This document shows positions 34,613 to 46,156 of a stretch of DNA of 64,000 nucleotides, piece by piece. The position numbers and the translations under genes were made by a program. The stretch's first letter is position 1. Each line of letters begins with the position of its first letter. The notes beneath the pieces are model-generated. The model ran no database searches. It had not been told where the DNA came from and saw only the letters and a list, made by a program, of their open reading frames with translations. Source of the DNA: Pseudomonas sp. PDNC002 (GTDB lineage Bacteria; Pseudomonadota; Gammaproteobacteria; Pseudomonadales; Pseudomonadaceae); NCBI RefSeq assembly GCF_016919445.1, contig NZ_CP070356.1, forward strand, positions 2,636,001 through 2,700,000, written 5' to 3'.

Positions 34613-34631
34613 GAAGGGCGGCCCGGAAGGG

Positions 34632-35387
34632 TCAGACCAGCTCGAGCTGCACCTTGTGCTGCTGCATCAGGCGCGCCACGGCGGCGGGCGGCGGGTTGTC
34701 GGTGAATACCCGGCTGACCAGGGAGATCGGTCCCAGGCGCACGACGGCGTTGCGTCCGAACTTGCTGGAGTCGGCGGCGAGGAACACCTGCCGCGCGTTG
34801 TCGATGATGGCGCGGGAGACGCGCACTTCCTGGTAATCGAAGTCCAGCAGGCTGCCGTCCTCGTCGATGCCGCTGATACCGACCACGGCGAAGTCGACGC
34901 GGAACTGCTCGATGAAGTCCACCGCCGCCTGCCCGACCACGCCACCGTCGCCGCGCACCGTGCCGCCGGCGATCAGCACTTCGAAGTCGTCCTTGCCGGC
35001 GAGGATGCTGGCGACATGCAGGTTGTTGGTGATGACCTTGAGATTCTTGTGGCCGAGCAGGGAACGGGCGATGGCCTCGGTGGTGGTGCCAATGTTGATG
35101 AACAGCGAGGCGTTGTCCGGGATGTGCGCGGCGATGGCCTCGGCGATGCGCTGCTTCTCGTCGCGCATCTGGTCGGCGCGGGTGTTGTAGGCGGTGTTCT
35201 CGACGCTCGAATCCCAGGCGGCGCCGCCGTGGTAGCGACGCAGCAGGTTTTGCTCGGCGAGCTGGTTGATGTCGCGGCGGATGGTCTGCGGGGTCACGGC
35301 GAACTGCTGGGCGAGCTCCTCGATGCTCAGGTAACCGCGTTCGCGGACCAGGTCGAGGATGCTTTGCTGTCGGGGGGGCAGGTTCAT
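34632..35387 (-). CDS. glpR: DeoR family repressor of glycerol metabolism
   Basis: A 251-residue DeoR-type repressor. The N-terminal HTH is [56 protein letters not shown] (RYHGGA ending typical). The effector domain contains [28 protein letters not shown], the [14 protein letters not shown] loop and [11 protein letters not shown]. It sits between glpK and glpD on the same strand and should respond to glycerol-3-phosphate. Operators are seen just downstream, before glpD. Confidence 0.93.
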   Translation of the reverse strand: MNLPPRQQSILDLVRERGYLSIEELAQQFAVTPQTIRRDINQLAEQNLLRRYHGGAAWDSSVENTAYNTRADQMRDEKQRIAEAIAAHIPDNASLFINIGTTTEAIARSLLGHKNLKVITNNLHVASILAGKDDFEVLIAGGTVRGDGGVVGQAAVDFIEQFRVDFAVVGISGIDEDGSLLDFDYQEVRVSRAIIDNARQVFLAADSSKFGRNAVVRLGPISLVSRVFTDNPPPAAVARLMQQHKVQLELV

Positions 35388-35764
35388 GTGCGGTGCTCGT
35401 CAGGGCGGGCCGAAGGGGCAAGGATGCCGCAGCGGGGGCCTTGCTGTCATGCTGGGGGAGTTCGGTGCGGGCGGCTTTCCCTCACCCTAACCCTCTCCCT
35501 GAGGGAGAGGGAACTGTCCAGCATCGCCGGGAAAACCGGAGTCAACCGACTGCTCCGTACGGTTCCCTCTCCCTCAGGGAGAGGGAACTGTCCAGAATCG
35601 CCGGGAAAACCGGAGTCAACCGACTGCTCCGTACGGCTCCCTCTCCCTCAGGGAGAGGGAACCGTCCAGAATCGCCGGGAAAACCGGAGTCAATCGACTG
35701 CTCCGTACGGCTCCCTCTCCCTCAGGGAGAGGGCTGGGGTGAGGGGAGACGTGGCACCTGGGGT
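35388..35764. other. glpK-glpR spacer filled mostly by a tandem repeat element
   Basis: No gene is seen. The right two thirds is repeat sequence (35479-35746). The remaining 35388-35478 is the probable leader of glpR. A repeat block of this size inside the glp gene run probably reduces or ends read-through from glpK. Confidence 0.45.
35479..35746. repeat. 74-bp tandem repeat array (three units) within a dispersed element (copy C)
   Basis: The segment after each CCCTCTCCCTCAGGGAGAGGG palindrome repeats at 35511, 35585 and 35659, exactly 74 bases apart, with a fourth palindrome at 35712-35732. Each unit carries GCCGGGAAAACCGG and CGACTGCTCCGTACGG. The element begins CCCTCACCCTAACCCTCTCCC and ends GGGCTGGGGTGAGGGG, the same inverted ends as other copies. 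74 is not a multiple of three, so no frame runs through all units. Confidence 0.93.
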
Positions 35765-37922
<2,158 letters not shown>

Positions 37923-37972
37923 GCTCTTTGTAGGAGCAACATTGTTTTCTCAATAGCTCGGCCAGCTCCTGA

Positions 37973-38089
37973 CCTCACCCAACCCTGGCTGTGCGCCCCG
38001 CTCCTGAGGAAGAGGGGGCTAACGCTGTGGTTTTATCCTGCACCGAACGGTTCCCTCTCCCGCCTGCGGGAGAGGGGCAGGGTGTGGGG
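37973..38089. repeat. Dispersed intergenic repeat element (copy D, degenerate)
   Basis: Starts CCTCACCCAACCCTGG and ends GCGGGAGAGGGGCAGGGTGTGGGG. The core TTTTATCCTGCACCGAACGGTTCCC is the reverse complement of the core at 48140-48175 and 24720-24745, so this copy lies inverted. Just left (37930) is a GTAGGAGC fragment of the second family. Confidence 0.7.
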
Positions 38090-38191
38090 CTCCTGATCTC
38101 CGCGGGAGGGGAGCTCTGTGTGGCCCCTACTGTACGGTTCCTCGTTCATCGGCTTCTGTCATGCTCGGACATCACTTTTCAGGAGACTGCC

Positions 38192-38977
38192 ATGCTGCTC
38201 GATTTCCACCAGGTAGACGCTTTCGCCGACCGTCCCTTCGCCGGTAACCCGGCCATGGTCTACCGCCTCGACGCTTGGTTGAGCGACGAGCTGATGCAGC
38301 AGATCGCCGCCGAGCACAACCTGTCGGAGACCGCGTTTCTGGTGAGGGAACCGGGCGGCTGGCGCATCCGCTGGTTCACCCCGACCGCCGAGGTGCCGCT
38401 GTGCGGGCACGCCACCCTGGCCAGCGCTCACGTGCTGTTCGAGGTATTCGATGAGCCGGGCGACGTGCTTGAGCTGAATTCGCTGTCCGGTCCGCTGCGC
38501 GTGACTCGCGAGGATGGCCGGCTGGCGCTGAACTTCCCGGCACAGCCGCCGACCGAGTCCGGCTCCACGGTCGAGCTGGAGAATGCACTGGGCGTGGATG
38601 TCGTTGATGCGTTGAATACCGCCAATCACCTGCTGGTGTTGCTGGAGTCGGAGCAGGCGGTGCGAGACTGCAAGCCGGATTACTCCGCGCTGGCGCGCTT
38701 GCCGTACCTGGGCATCATCGTCACCGCGCGCAGCGACGACTATGACTTCGTCTCGCGCTTCTTCGCCCCGGCGATTGGCCTCAATGAAGACCCGGTGACT
38801 GGCGCCGCTCATTGCGTGCTGATTCCCTACTGGTCCCGTCGCCTGAACAAGCTGCAGATGCGCGCCTTCCAGTCTTCCGCGCGCGGCGGCGAGCTGTGGT
38901 GCCGTCTGGAAGGCGATCGCGTGAGCATCGCCGGTTACGCGCGCCTGGTGGCCAGCGGTCGTCTGCTGGTTGTTTGA
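38192..38977 (+). CDS. PhzF family isomerase/epimerase
   Basis: A 261-residue PhzF-like protein with two diaminopimelate-epimerase-like domains. Seen: FHQVDAFADRPFAGNPAMVYRLD at the start, the catalytic Glu in HNLSETAFLVRE (about 46), WFTPTAEVPLCGHATLASAH, and the second-domain motif FAPAIGLNEDPVTGAAHCVLIPYW. AGGAGA precedes the ATG. Only the family can be named: the phenazine biosynthesis genes that would make it PhzF proper are not present. Substrate unknown. Confidence 0.9.
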   Translation: MLLDFHQVDAFADRPFAGNPAMVYRLDAWLSDELMQQIAAEHNLSETAFLVREPGGWRIRWFTPTAEVPLCGHATLASAHVLFEVFDEPGDVLELNSLSGPLRVTREDGRLALNFPAQPPTESGSTVELENALGVDVVDALNTANHLLVLLESEQAVRDCKPDYSALARLPYLGIIVTARSDDYDFVSRFFAPAIGLNEDPVTGAAHCVLIPYWSRRLNKLQMRAFQSSARGGELWCRLEGDRVSIAGYARLVASGRLLVV

Positions 38978-39072
38978 TCTATGACCGGGGAGCCTTCGGC
39001 TTCCCGGCGTAGCCTTGTCTTCACTCGGAGCCGCGCCTGCTTGGCACGGCTCGCTCGAATGGAGACACGTCC

Positions 39073-40017
39073 ATGGCAATCCTGGTCATCGCTGACTATC
39101 AATCCCACGGCGACTGTGCCGTGCTGGCGCCGGCAACCCTGAGCGCTATTTCGGCCGCCCGGCAGATCGGCGGCGAGGTGAACCTCCTGCTCGCTGGCAG
39201 TGGTCTTGCCGAGCTGGCCGATCAGGCCCGCAGGGTCGACGGTGTCGCACGGGTGCTGCTTGCCGATGACGCCGCCTATGACCATCTGCTGGCGGAGAAT
39301 CTCTCGGCGCTGGTGGTCCAGCTGGCTCCTGGCTTCACACATATCCTGGCCCCCGCCACCTCCGTAGGCCGCGACTGCCTGCCGCGCATCGCCGCGCTGC
39401 TGGATGTGGATGCGGTATCCGACGTCATCGCCGTCATCGACGAACAGACCTTTCAACGCCCGATCTACGCCGGCAACGTCATTGCCACGGTGCGCTGCGA
39501 GGGGGCGGTGATCGTGGCGGGCATCCGTCCAACGGCATTCGATCCGGTCGCTGCCGACGGCGGTCATGCGCAGCTTGAGCGTATCGACGGAGCGGGAGCG
39601 CTGGGCCTGTCGAGTTGGCAGGGCGAGGAACATCCGGACTTCGAGCGGCCGGCGCTGGAGTCGGCGAAAGTCATAGTCGCCGGTGGTCGCGGCCTGCAGA
39701 CCGAGGAAGGCTTCGCAGCGCTTTATCCGCTGGCGGACCGTCTGCACGGCGCCGTGGGGGCGTCGCTGGCGGCGGTGGATGCGGGCTTCGCCCCAGCGGA
39801 ACTGCAGATCGGCCAGTCCGGGCGAATCGTCGCGCCGGAGCTTTATCTCGCCGTGGGGATTTCCGGGGCGGTGCAGCACGTGGCCGGCATGAAGGACGCC
39901 AAGGTCATCGCCGCCATCAACCTCGACCCGGAGGCACCGATCTTCGAGATTGCCGACTACGGGCTGCAGGGCGACCTGTTCGAGCTGTTGCCGGAACTGC
40001 AGCGCGCATTGGGCTAA
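39073..40017 (+). CDS. Electron transfer flavoprotein alpha subunit, orphan and divergent
   Basis: A 314-residue EtfA-like protein. The C-terminal FAD domain is recognisable (VAGGRGLQTEEGF, QIGQSGRIVAPELYLAVGISGAVQHVAGMKDAKVIAAINLDPEAPIFEIADYGLQGDLF). Two normally conserved basic residues differ: the Arg of the usual GASRAAVDAG is Leu232, and the Lys of INKDP is Leu284. No etfB is beside it: the preceding gene is PhzF-like and the next, convergent gene is an ABC ATPase overlapping by four bases. It may pair with an EtfB encoded elsewhere or have a different partner. Confidence 0.85.
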   Translation: MAILVIADYQSHGDCAVLAPATLSAISAARQIGGEVNLLLAGSGLAELADQARRVDGVARVLLADDAAYDHLLAENLSALVVQLAPGFTHILAPATSVGRDCLPRIAALLDVDAVSDVIAVIDEQTFQRPIYAGNVIATVRCEGAVIVAGIRPTAFDPVAADGGHAQLERIDGAGALGLSSWQGEEHPDFERPALESAKVIVAGGRGLQTEEGFAALYPLADRLHGAVGASLAAVDAGFAPAELQIGQSGRIVAPELYLAVGISGAVQHVAGMKDAKVIAAINLDPEAPIFEIADYGLQGDLFELLPELQRALG

Positions 40018-41075
40018 AGCGCCACGCTGCCCTGTGCCGGGAACAGCACCAGGTGTTCGGCGGCGACGCCGATTCCCACTTCATCACCCGGCTGGTGATC
40101 GGCGTGGCTGGGGAAGAGTGATTCCAGCTCGGTGCCGGTCGGCAGTTGCAGGCGATAGAGCGTCGCCGCGCCGAGGAACGACTTGCCGACGATGCGCGCC
40201 TTCAGCGCGCCATCGGCGGCTGGCACCAGGTCGTCCGGGCGCAGCAGCACGTCCACCGGGCTGCCATCGGGAAGGCTGTAGGCGCGGTTGCCGCGCAGCA
40301 GGCCCAATTCGGTCTGCACCGCATCGGTCCCGCACATCTGTCCGCGAATGAAATAGCCCTGGCCGACGAAGCTGGCGACGAAGGGCGTCTGCGGCTCGTG
40401 GTAGAGGTTGAACGGGGTGTCCCACTGCTCCAGCAGGCCATGGCGAAACACGCCGACGTGGTCGCTGACGGCGAAGGCTTCTTCCTGGTCGTGGGTCACG
40501 AGGATGGCGCTGGTGCCGCGCGCCTTGAGAATGTCGCGCACCTCGTGGCTGAGCTGTCGGCGCAGTTCCACATCGAGGTTGGAGAAGGGCTCGTCGAGCA
40601 GCAGCAGTTGCGGTTGCGGCGCCAGCGCGCGGGCGAGGGCCACGCGCTGTTGCTGGCCGCCGGAAAGCTCATGGGGGAAGCGCTGGCCGAGGCTGTCGAG
40701 CTTCACCAGTTCCAGCAGTTCGCCGACGATGCGTTCGCGCTCGGGGTGCTTGCGGATGCCGAAGGCGATGTTGTCCGCCACCGACAGGTGCGGGAACAGC
40801 GCGTAGTCCTGGAACACCATGCCGATCCGGCGCTTCTCCGGCGACAGGGTGAAACCGGGGCGGGAGATGACTTCGCCAGCCAGCTCGATGCGGCCACCCT
40901 GCACCGGCTCGAAACCGGCGATGGCGCGCAGCGTGGTGGTCTTGCCGCAGCCCGAGGGGCCGAGCAGGCAACCGATGTCGCCGGCGTTCAGGTGCAGGCT
41001 GACGCCTTGCACCACGCGCTGCTGTTCATAGCCACAGGAAAGGTTATCGAGGGTGAGCAGCAGCGGTTTGGTCAT
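40014..41075 (-). CDS. ABC transporter ATP-binding protein (FbpC/PotA-like), without adjacent permease
   Basis: A 353-residue ATPase. Walker A GPSGCGKTTTLRAIAG (about 39), Q-loop FQDYALFPHLSV, signature LSGGQQQRVALARAL, Walker B LLLLDEPFSNLD and His switch TSAILVTHDQEEAF are complete. The C-terminal TOBE-type domain has RPDDLVPAADGALKARIVGKSFLGAATLYRLQL. Similarity is to iron(III) or polyamine importers (FbpC/PotA). Neither permease nor binding protein is in the window. It follows argF on the same strand after 18 bases. Confidence 0.88.
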   Translation of the reverse strand: MTKPLLLTLDNLSCGYEQQRVVQGVSLHLNAGDIGCLLGPSGCGKTTTLRAIAGFEPVQGGRIELAGEVISRPGFTLSPEKRRIGMVFQDYALFPHLSVADNIAFGIRKHPERERIVGELLELVKLDSLGQRFPHELSGGQQQRVALARALAPQPQLLLLDEPFSNLDVELRRQLSHEVRDILKARGTSAILVTHDQEEAFAVSDHVGVFRHGLLEQWDTPFNLYHEPQTPFVASFVGQGYFIRGQMCGTDAVQTELGLLRGNRAYSLPDGSPVDVLLRPDDLVPAADGALKARIVGKSFLGAATLYRLQLPTGTELESLFPSHADHQPGDEVGIGVAAEHLVLFPAQGSVAL

Positions 41076-41093
41076 CGGACTCGAAACAGGGGA

Positions 41094-42011
<918 letters not shown>

Positions 42012-42326
42012 GGTTCGTACCTACTACTTATTCTCAGAATCAGGCCGAGGTACCGACCGGATTTCGTGAGAAAAAACGGGCTGAACCTGCGGCGGGACCG
42101 CATGGAGCGGAAAATGGGGGAAGGCGCGATCCTATAAGGAAATGTCACGTCCATGCAAGTTTCGCCCGGAAGGCCCGTCGCGCGGGGCTTCTCCATGGTC
42201 GTTCCTGATGCCCGGGGATTCACCCGACGGAAGCTGGTGGTGCTTCTCAAGGTCAGGATTCATAGTGCTTTCGACCCCGCGACCGGCCCCCATGAGGCGC
42301 CGGCGACAACAACAACGAGGCGAGCC
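42012..42326. other. Divergent intergenic region between argF and the molybdopterin oxidoreductase
   Basis: About 315 bases holding both promoters. The argF-proximal part (42015-42140) is AT-richer and contains the ArgR-like sites. The remainder to 42326 is open in the oxidoreductase frame from 42153, but the protein's [4Fe-4S] domain starts only after ATG 42327, which has the GAGG ribosome site. Confidence 0.5.
42122..42163. promoter_or_regulatory. Candidate ArgR operator upstream of argF
   Basis: Two adjacent 21-base units fit the pseudomonad ArgR half-site pattern TGTCGC-N8-AA-N5: 42122-42142 begins AGGCGC with AA at positions 15-16, and 42143-42163 begins TGTCAC with AA at the same positions. 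The match is imperfect (four of six and five of six in the core), but spacing is exact. Confidence 0.5.
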
Positions 42327-44420
42327 ATGAGCAAGACCCTCCACCACCGTGCGTGCCATCTGTGCGAGGCCATCTGCGGCCTGACCATCGAGACCGAGGA
42401 CGAGCGCATCCTGTCCATCAAGGGCGACGCCCAGGACAGTTTCAGCCGCGGTCACGTCTGCCCCAAGGCGGTGGCGCTGCAGGACATCCAGAACGATCCG
42501 GACCGCCTGCGCCAGCCGATGCGGCGCGTCGGCGAGGAATGGCAGCCGATCGGTTGGGACGAGGCCTTCGAGCTGGTCGCCACGCGCCTGGCCGAGATCC
42601 GTGAGCGCCATGGCAACGACGCCGTGGCCGTGTACCAGGGCAACCCCAGCGTGCACAACTATGGGTTGATGACCCACAGCAACTACTTCCTCGGCCAGCT
42701 CAAGACCCGCAACCGCTACTCCGCGACGTCGGTGGACCAGCTGCCGCACCATCTGGTCAGCCAGCAGATGTTCGGCCATGGCCTGCTGATCCCGATCCCG
42801 GACATCGACCACACCGACTTCATGCTGATCCTGGGCGGAAACCCGCTGGCGTCCAATGGCAGCATCATGACCGTGCCGGACGTGGAAAAGCGCCTGAAGG
42901 CACTGAAGGCGCGAGGCGGCAAGCTGGTGGTCGTCGACCCGCGCCGCACAGAAACGGCCGTGCTGGCTGACCAGCACCTGTTCGTCCGTCCCGGTGAAGA
43001 TGCGGCGCTGTTGCTGGGCATCCTCGATACGCTGCTCAGCGAAGGGCTGACCCGCGAATCATCCCTGCCGGTGAACGGATTGGAGGCGGTACGCGAGGCG
43101 CTGGCGCCGTTCAAAGTCGAAGCCATGGCTGCTCGCTGCGGCATTCCAGCGGGAGAGATTCGCCAGCTGGCGCGGGACTTCGCCGCCGCCGACAAGGCCG
43201 TCTGCTATGGGCGCATGGGCGTTTCGACGCAAGTCTTCGGCAGCCTCTGCCAATGGCTGGTGCAACTGATCAACCTGGTCACCGGCAACCTCGACCGCGT
43301 GGGCGGCACCCTGTGCACCACGCCGGCGGTCGACCTGGTGGCGACCACCGCGGGTGGCGCCTTCAATCGCTGGCAGAGCCGCGTCTCCGGCCTGCCGGAA
43401 TATGGCGGCGAACTGCCGGTGGCGGCGCTGGCCGAAGAGATGCTCAGCGAAGGGGAAGGCCAGGTGCGCGCGCTGGTGACGGTGGCGGGCAATCCGGTGC
43501 TGTCCACGCCCAACGGCCGCCGCCTGGAGCAGGCGCTGGACGGCCTGGAGTTCATGCTCAGCGTCGACCTCTACATCAACGAAACCACGCGCTACGCCGA
43601 CCTGATCCTGCCGCCCACGGCGCCGCTGGAGCACGATCACTACGACACTACCTTCAACGTCTTCGCGGTGCGCAACGTCACCCGATTCAACGAGGCGATC
43701 CTGCCCAAACCCGAAGGCGCATTGCATGACTGGGAAATCTTCGTCGGGCTGGCCAAGGCCTACGCCGCGCGAATGGGCACCGAGCTGAAACCGACCATGG
43801 CGCCGGAGCAGATGATCGAGATGGGCCTGCGCTTCGGCCCCTACGGTGATGCCAGCGAGCACAAGCTGAACCTGGCGCGGCTGCGCGAGCATCCCCACGG
43901 ACTGGACCTGGGCCCGCTACAACCGAATCTGGCGCCACGCCTGAAGACCGCCAGCCGCAGCATCGAAGCGGCACCGGATATCTTCCTCGGCGACCTGCGT
44001 CGCTTCGCCGACACCCAGTCGCCAGCGCCGGACCAGTTGTTGTTGATCGGCCGCCGCCACGTGCGCAGCAACAATTCGTGGATGCACAACTATCACCGCC
44101 TGGTGAAGGGCAAGCCGCGCCACCAGTTGCTCATGCATCCGCAGGACCTGGCCACGCGCGGGTTGGTGGACGGTCAGAAAGTACGGGTGCGTTCGCGGGT
44201 CGGCAGCATCGAGATCGAGGTGGCTTCCAGCGATGAAGTCATGGCCGGCGTGGTCAGTCTGCCCCATGGCTGGGGGCACGGGCGGCCGGGCGTGCAGCTG
44301 TCGATTGCGCGGGAGCAGGGCGGCGCCAGCGCCAACGACCTGACCGACGAACGTCATCTGGATGCGCTGTCCGGCAACACCGCGCTCAACGGCGTGCCGG
44401 TGGAAGTCGAAGCGGCCTGA
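42327..44420 (+). CDS. Molybdopterin-dependent oxidoreductase (stand-alone, 4Fe-4S N-terminus)
   Basis: A 697-residue member of the DMSO-reductase/formate-dehydrogenase superfamily. The N-terminal CHLCEAICGLTIE..HVCPK gives the four Cys of a 4Fe-4S site. Cofactor-domain blocks are RLRQPMRRVGEEWQPIGWDEAFELVATRL, ILGGNPLASNGSIMTVPD and LVVVDPRRTETAVLADQHLFVRPGEDAALLLG; the C-terminal beta barrel has LLIGRRHVRSNNSWMHNYHRLVKGKPRHQLLMHPQDL. No Tat signal is seen, so it is cytoplasmic. No electron-transfer subunits or cofactor chaperone are adjacent. Substrate unknown. Confidence 0.88.
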   Translation: MSKTLHHRACHLCEAICGLTIETEDERILSIKGDAQDSFSRGHVCPKAVALQDIQNDPDRLRQPMRRVGEEWQPIGWDEAFELVATRLAEIRERHGNDAVAVYQGNPSVHNYGLMTHSNYFLGQLKTRNRYSATSVDQLPHHLVSQQMFGHGLLIPIPDIDHTDFMLILGGNPLASNGSIMTVPDVEKRLKALKARGGKLVVVDPRRTETAVLADQHLFVRPGEDAALLLGILDTLLSEGLTRESSLPVNGLEAVREALAPFKVEAMAARCGIPAGEIRQLARDFAAADKAVCYGRMGVSTQVFGSLCQWLVQLINLVTGNLDRVGGTLCTTPAVDLVATTAGGAFNRWQSRVSGLPEYGGELPVAALAEEMLSEGEGQVRALVTVAGNPVLSTPNGRRLEQALDGLEFMLSVDLYINETTRYADLILPPTAPLEHDHYDTTFNVFAVRNVTRFNEAILPKPEGALHDWEIFVGLAKAYAARMGTELKPTMAPEQMIEMGLRFGPYGDASEHKLNLARLREHPHGLDLGPLQPNLAPRLKTASRSIEAAPDIFLGDLRRFADTQSPAPDQLLLIGRRHVRSNNSWMHNYHRLVKGKPRHQLLMHPQDLATRGLVDGQKVRVRSRVGSIEIEVASSDEVMAGVVSLPHGWGHGRPGVQLSIAREQGGASANDLTDERHLDALSGNTALNGVPVEVEAA

Positions 44421-44439
44421 CAGGCTGTCGCAAGGCGCC

Positions 44440-44470
44440 TGCAAAGCCGAGCGTAGCGCTCGGCTTTGCA
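44440..44470 (+). terminator. Hairpin after the molybdopterin oxidoreductase
   Basis: A perfect 14-base stem, TGCAAAGCCGAGCG / CGCTCGGCTTTGCA, with TAG loop. There is no T run, so termination would be weak. GTACAAT directly after it resembles a -10 element for grxD. Confidence 0.55.
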
Positions 44471-44555
44471 GTACAATGCGCGGTACCGTGCCGGCCAGCG
44501 CCATCCGAGGAGGCAGCTGCCGGATCAGTATCTGATAGTTCAGCCGAGGAAGTTC

Positions 44556-44882
44556 ATGGATATCATCGATACCATCAAAGAGCAGATCGCCAACAACCCC
44601 GTACTGCTGTACATGAAGGGTTCGCCGAATGCTCCCCAGTGCGGTTTCTCGTCCCGCGCCGCACAGGTGCTGATGGCTTGCGGCGAGAAATTCGCCTACG
44701 TGGACATCCTGCAGAATCCGGAAATCCGCGCCAACCTGCCCAAGTACGCCAACTGGCCGACCTTCCCGCAACTGTGGGTCGGCGGCGAGCTGGTCGGCGG
44801 CAGCGACATCCTGGCCGAGATGTTCGAAAAGGGTGAGCTGCAGCCGCTGATCAAGGCTGCCGTAGGCAAGGCCGACGCCTGA
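44556..44882 (+). CDS. grxD: Monothiol glutaredoxin (CGFS type)
   Basis: A 108-residue cytoplasmic monothiol glutaredoxin that carries and transfers 2Fe-2S clusters. The CGFS active site is in NAPQCGFSSRAAQVL (about 30), with WPTFPQLWVGGELVGGSDIL providing the TFP and GGSD glutathione contacts. The ATG at 44556 follows GAGGAAG; an upstream frame from 44466 is not used. A clean terminator follows. Confidence 0.96.
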   Translation: MDIIDTIKEQIANNPVLLYMKGSPNAPQCGFSSRAAQVLMACGEKFAYVDILQNPEIRANLPKYANWPTFPQLWVGGELVGGSDILAEMFEKGELQPLIKAAVGKADA

Positions 44883-44900
44883 GTCTTTCGTGCTTCGCAC

Positions 44901-44927
44901 AAAGCCCCGCTTCGGCGGGGCTTTTTG
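44901..44927 (+). terminator. Rho-independent terminator of grxD
   Basis: AAAGCCCCGC-TTCG-GCGGGGCTTTTTG with the stable TTCG tetraloop, 18 bases after the grxD stop. Confidence 0.9.
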
Positions 44928-44944
44928 TTTCTAGGAAGGAATGA

Positions 44945-46108
44945 ATGACTGAACAAACGCGGGCCAACGCCGCGCGCTGGGCATGCGGGTACTGCTTCGC
45001 CATGGGCGGCATGGTGCATGGCAGCCTGATGGGCCGGGTGCCGGCACTCAAGAACATGACCGGCGTGGACGAACAGCAGCTGGGCCAGGCCCTGCTGGGC
45101 GCGGGAGTCGGCGCGCTGCTGGCGTTCGTGTTCGCCGGCGCTCTGGTGCGCCGGTACGGCAGCCGCGCGATCACGGTCATCTCCGGCTTGGCGCTGATGG
45201 CCTGCTTCCCGCTGCTGGGGCTGGCGCCGAACGTCTGGTATCTGGCGGCGGGGCTGCTGCTGGTCGGCCTGACCTTCGCCACCATGGACGTGGCGATGAA
45301 CACCCAGGCGGTCGAGGTGGAGCGGCGCCTCGGGCGGCCCTGCATCTCCAGCCTGCATGGCATGTACAGCCTCGGCGGGCTGGTGGGTGCGGTGGGCGCT
45401 GCAGTTTTCGCCGGGCTGGCGCCAATCTGGCATTTCACGCTGCTGGCGGTCATTGCGGTGGCGATCCTGCCGTTCTTCGCCCGTCAGTTGTTCGAAGGGC
45501 GCCCGGAGCCCACAGAGGAGGAGGCGCCAGCCCAACGTGGCTGGCGCCTGCCGCCACCGGCCTTGATCGGTCTGGGTGTGTTGACCTTGTGCGCATTCGT
45601 GTCCGAAGGCGCGGTCGCCGACTGGGGCGCCTTGCTGCTGCACCAGGTGATGGGCGCGTCGGAGCGGGTAGCGGCACTGGGCTTCGCGGCGTTCTCCGCG
45701 ACCATGGTGCTGGGCCGACTGTTCGGTGATCGCCTACGGGTGCGCTTCGCCGACGAAGCGCTGGTGCGCAACCTGGCACTGCTGGCCATCGCGGGGATGC
45801 TGTTGGCGTTGTTCAGCCCGTGGGTGGGTGGGGCAATCGCCGGATTCGCGCTGGTCGGCGCAGGGCTGTCGGTGGTGGTGCCGATCCTGATCGGCGCGGC
45901 GGGCAATCGGCCGGGCGTCGAGCCTTCGCGCGGTGTGGCTGCGGTGGCGTCGTTCGGTTACGGCGGTTTGCTGCTGGGCCCGCCGTTGATCGGCTTCCTC
46001 GCCGAGCACATAGGGCTGCGCCTGTCGCTGTTGGTGGTGATCGGGCTGTGTGCGGGCCTGGTGTTCAAGGCCGGACTGGTGCGCCGTCCGCCCAAGGCGA
46101 ACGTCTAG
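44945..46108 (+). CDS. MFS transporter (YbjJ/FucP-like)
   Basis: A 387-residue inner-membrane major facilitator with about 12 helices. The helix 2-3 loop is AGALVRRYGSRAITVISG, and the central loop is charged (RQLFEGRPEPTEEEAPAQRG). FATMDVAMNTQAVEVERRLGRPCISSLHGMYSLGGLVGA is characteristic of the YbjJ-like branch, which is often annotated for sugar or unknown transport. Substrate unknown. It begins 17 bases after the grxD terminator. Confidence 0.87.
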   Translation: MTEQTRANAARWACGYCFAMGGMVHGSLMGRVPALKNMTGVDEQQLGQALLGAGVGALLAFVFAGALVRRYGSRAITVISGLALMACFPLLGLAPNVWYLAAGLLLVGLTFATMDVAMNTQAVEVERRLGRPCISSLHGMYSLGGLVGAVGAAVFAGLAPIWHFTLLAVIAVAILPFFARQLFEGRPEPTEEEAPAQRGWRLPPPALIGLGVLTLCAFVSEGAVADWGALLLHQVMGASERVAALGFAAFSATMVLGRLFGDRLRVRFADEALVRNLALLAIAGMLLALFSPWVGGAIAGFALVGAGLSVVVPILIGAAGNRPGVEPSRGVAAVASFGYGGLLLGPPLIGFLAEHIGLRLSLLVVIGLCAGLVFKAGLVRRPPKANV

Positions 46109-46156
46109 AAGGGAAGGGCACCGGCGTCCACAACCGCGCCGGTGCCTTGTTTCTGA

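Noticed and set aside
38192-38977. Phenazine biosynthesis gene phzF
   Set aside because: No other phz genes are present; PhzF-like isomerases are common stand-alone proteins, so only the family is named.
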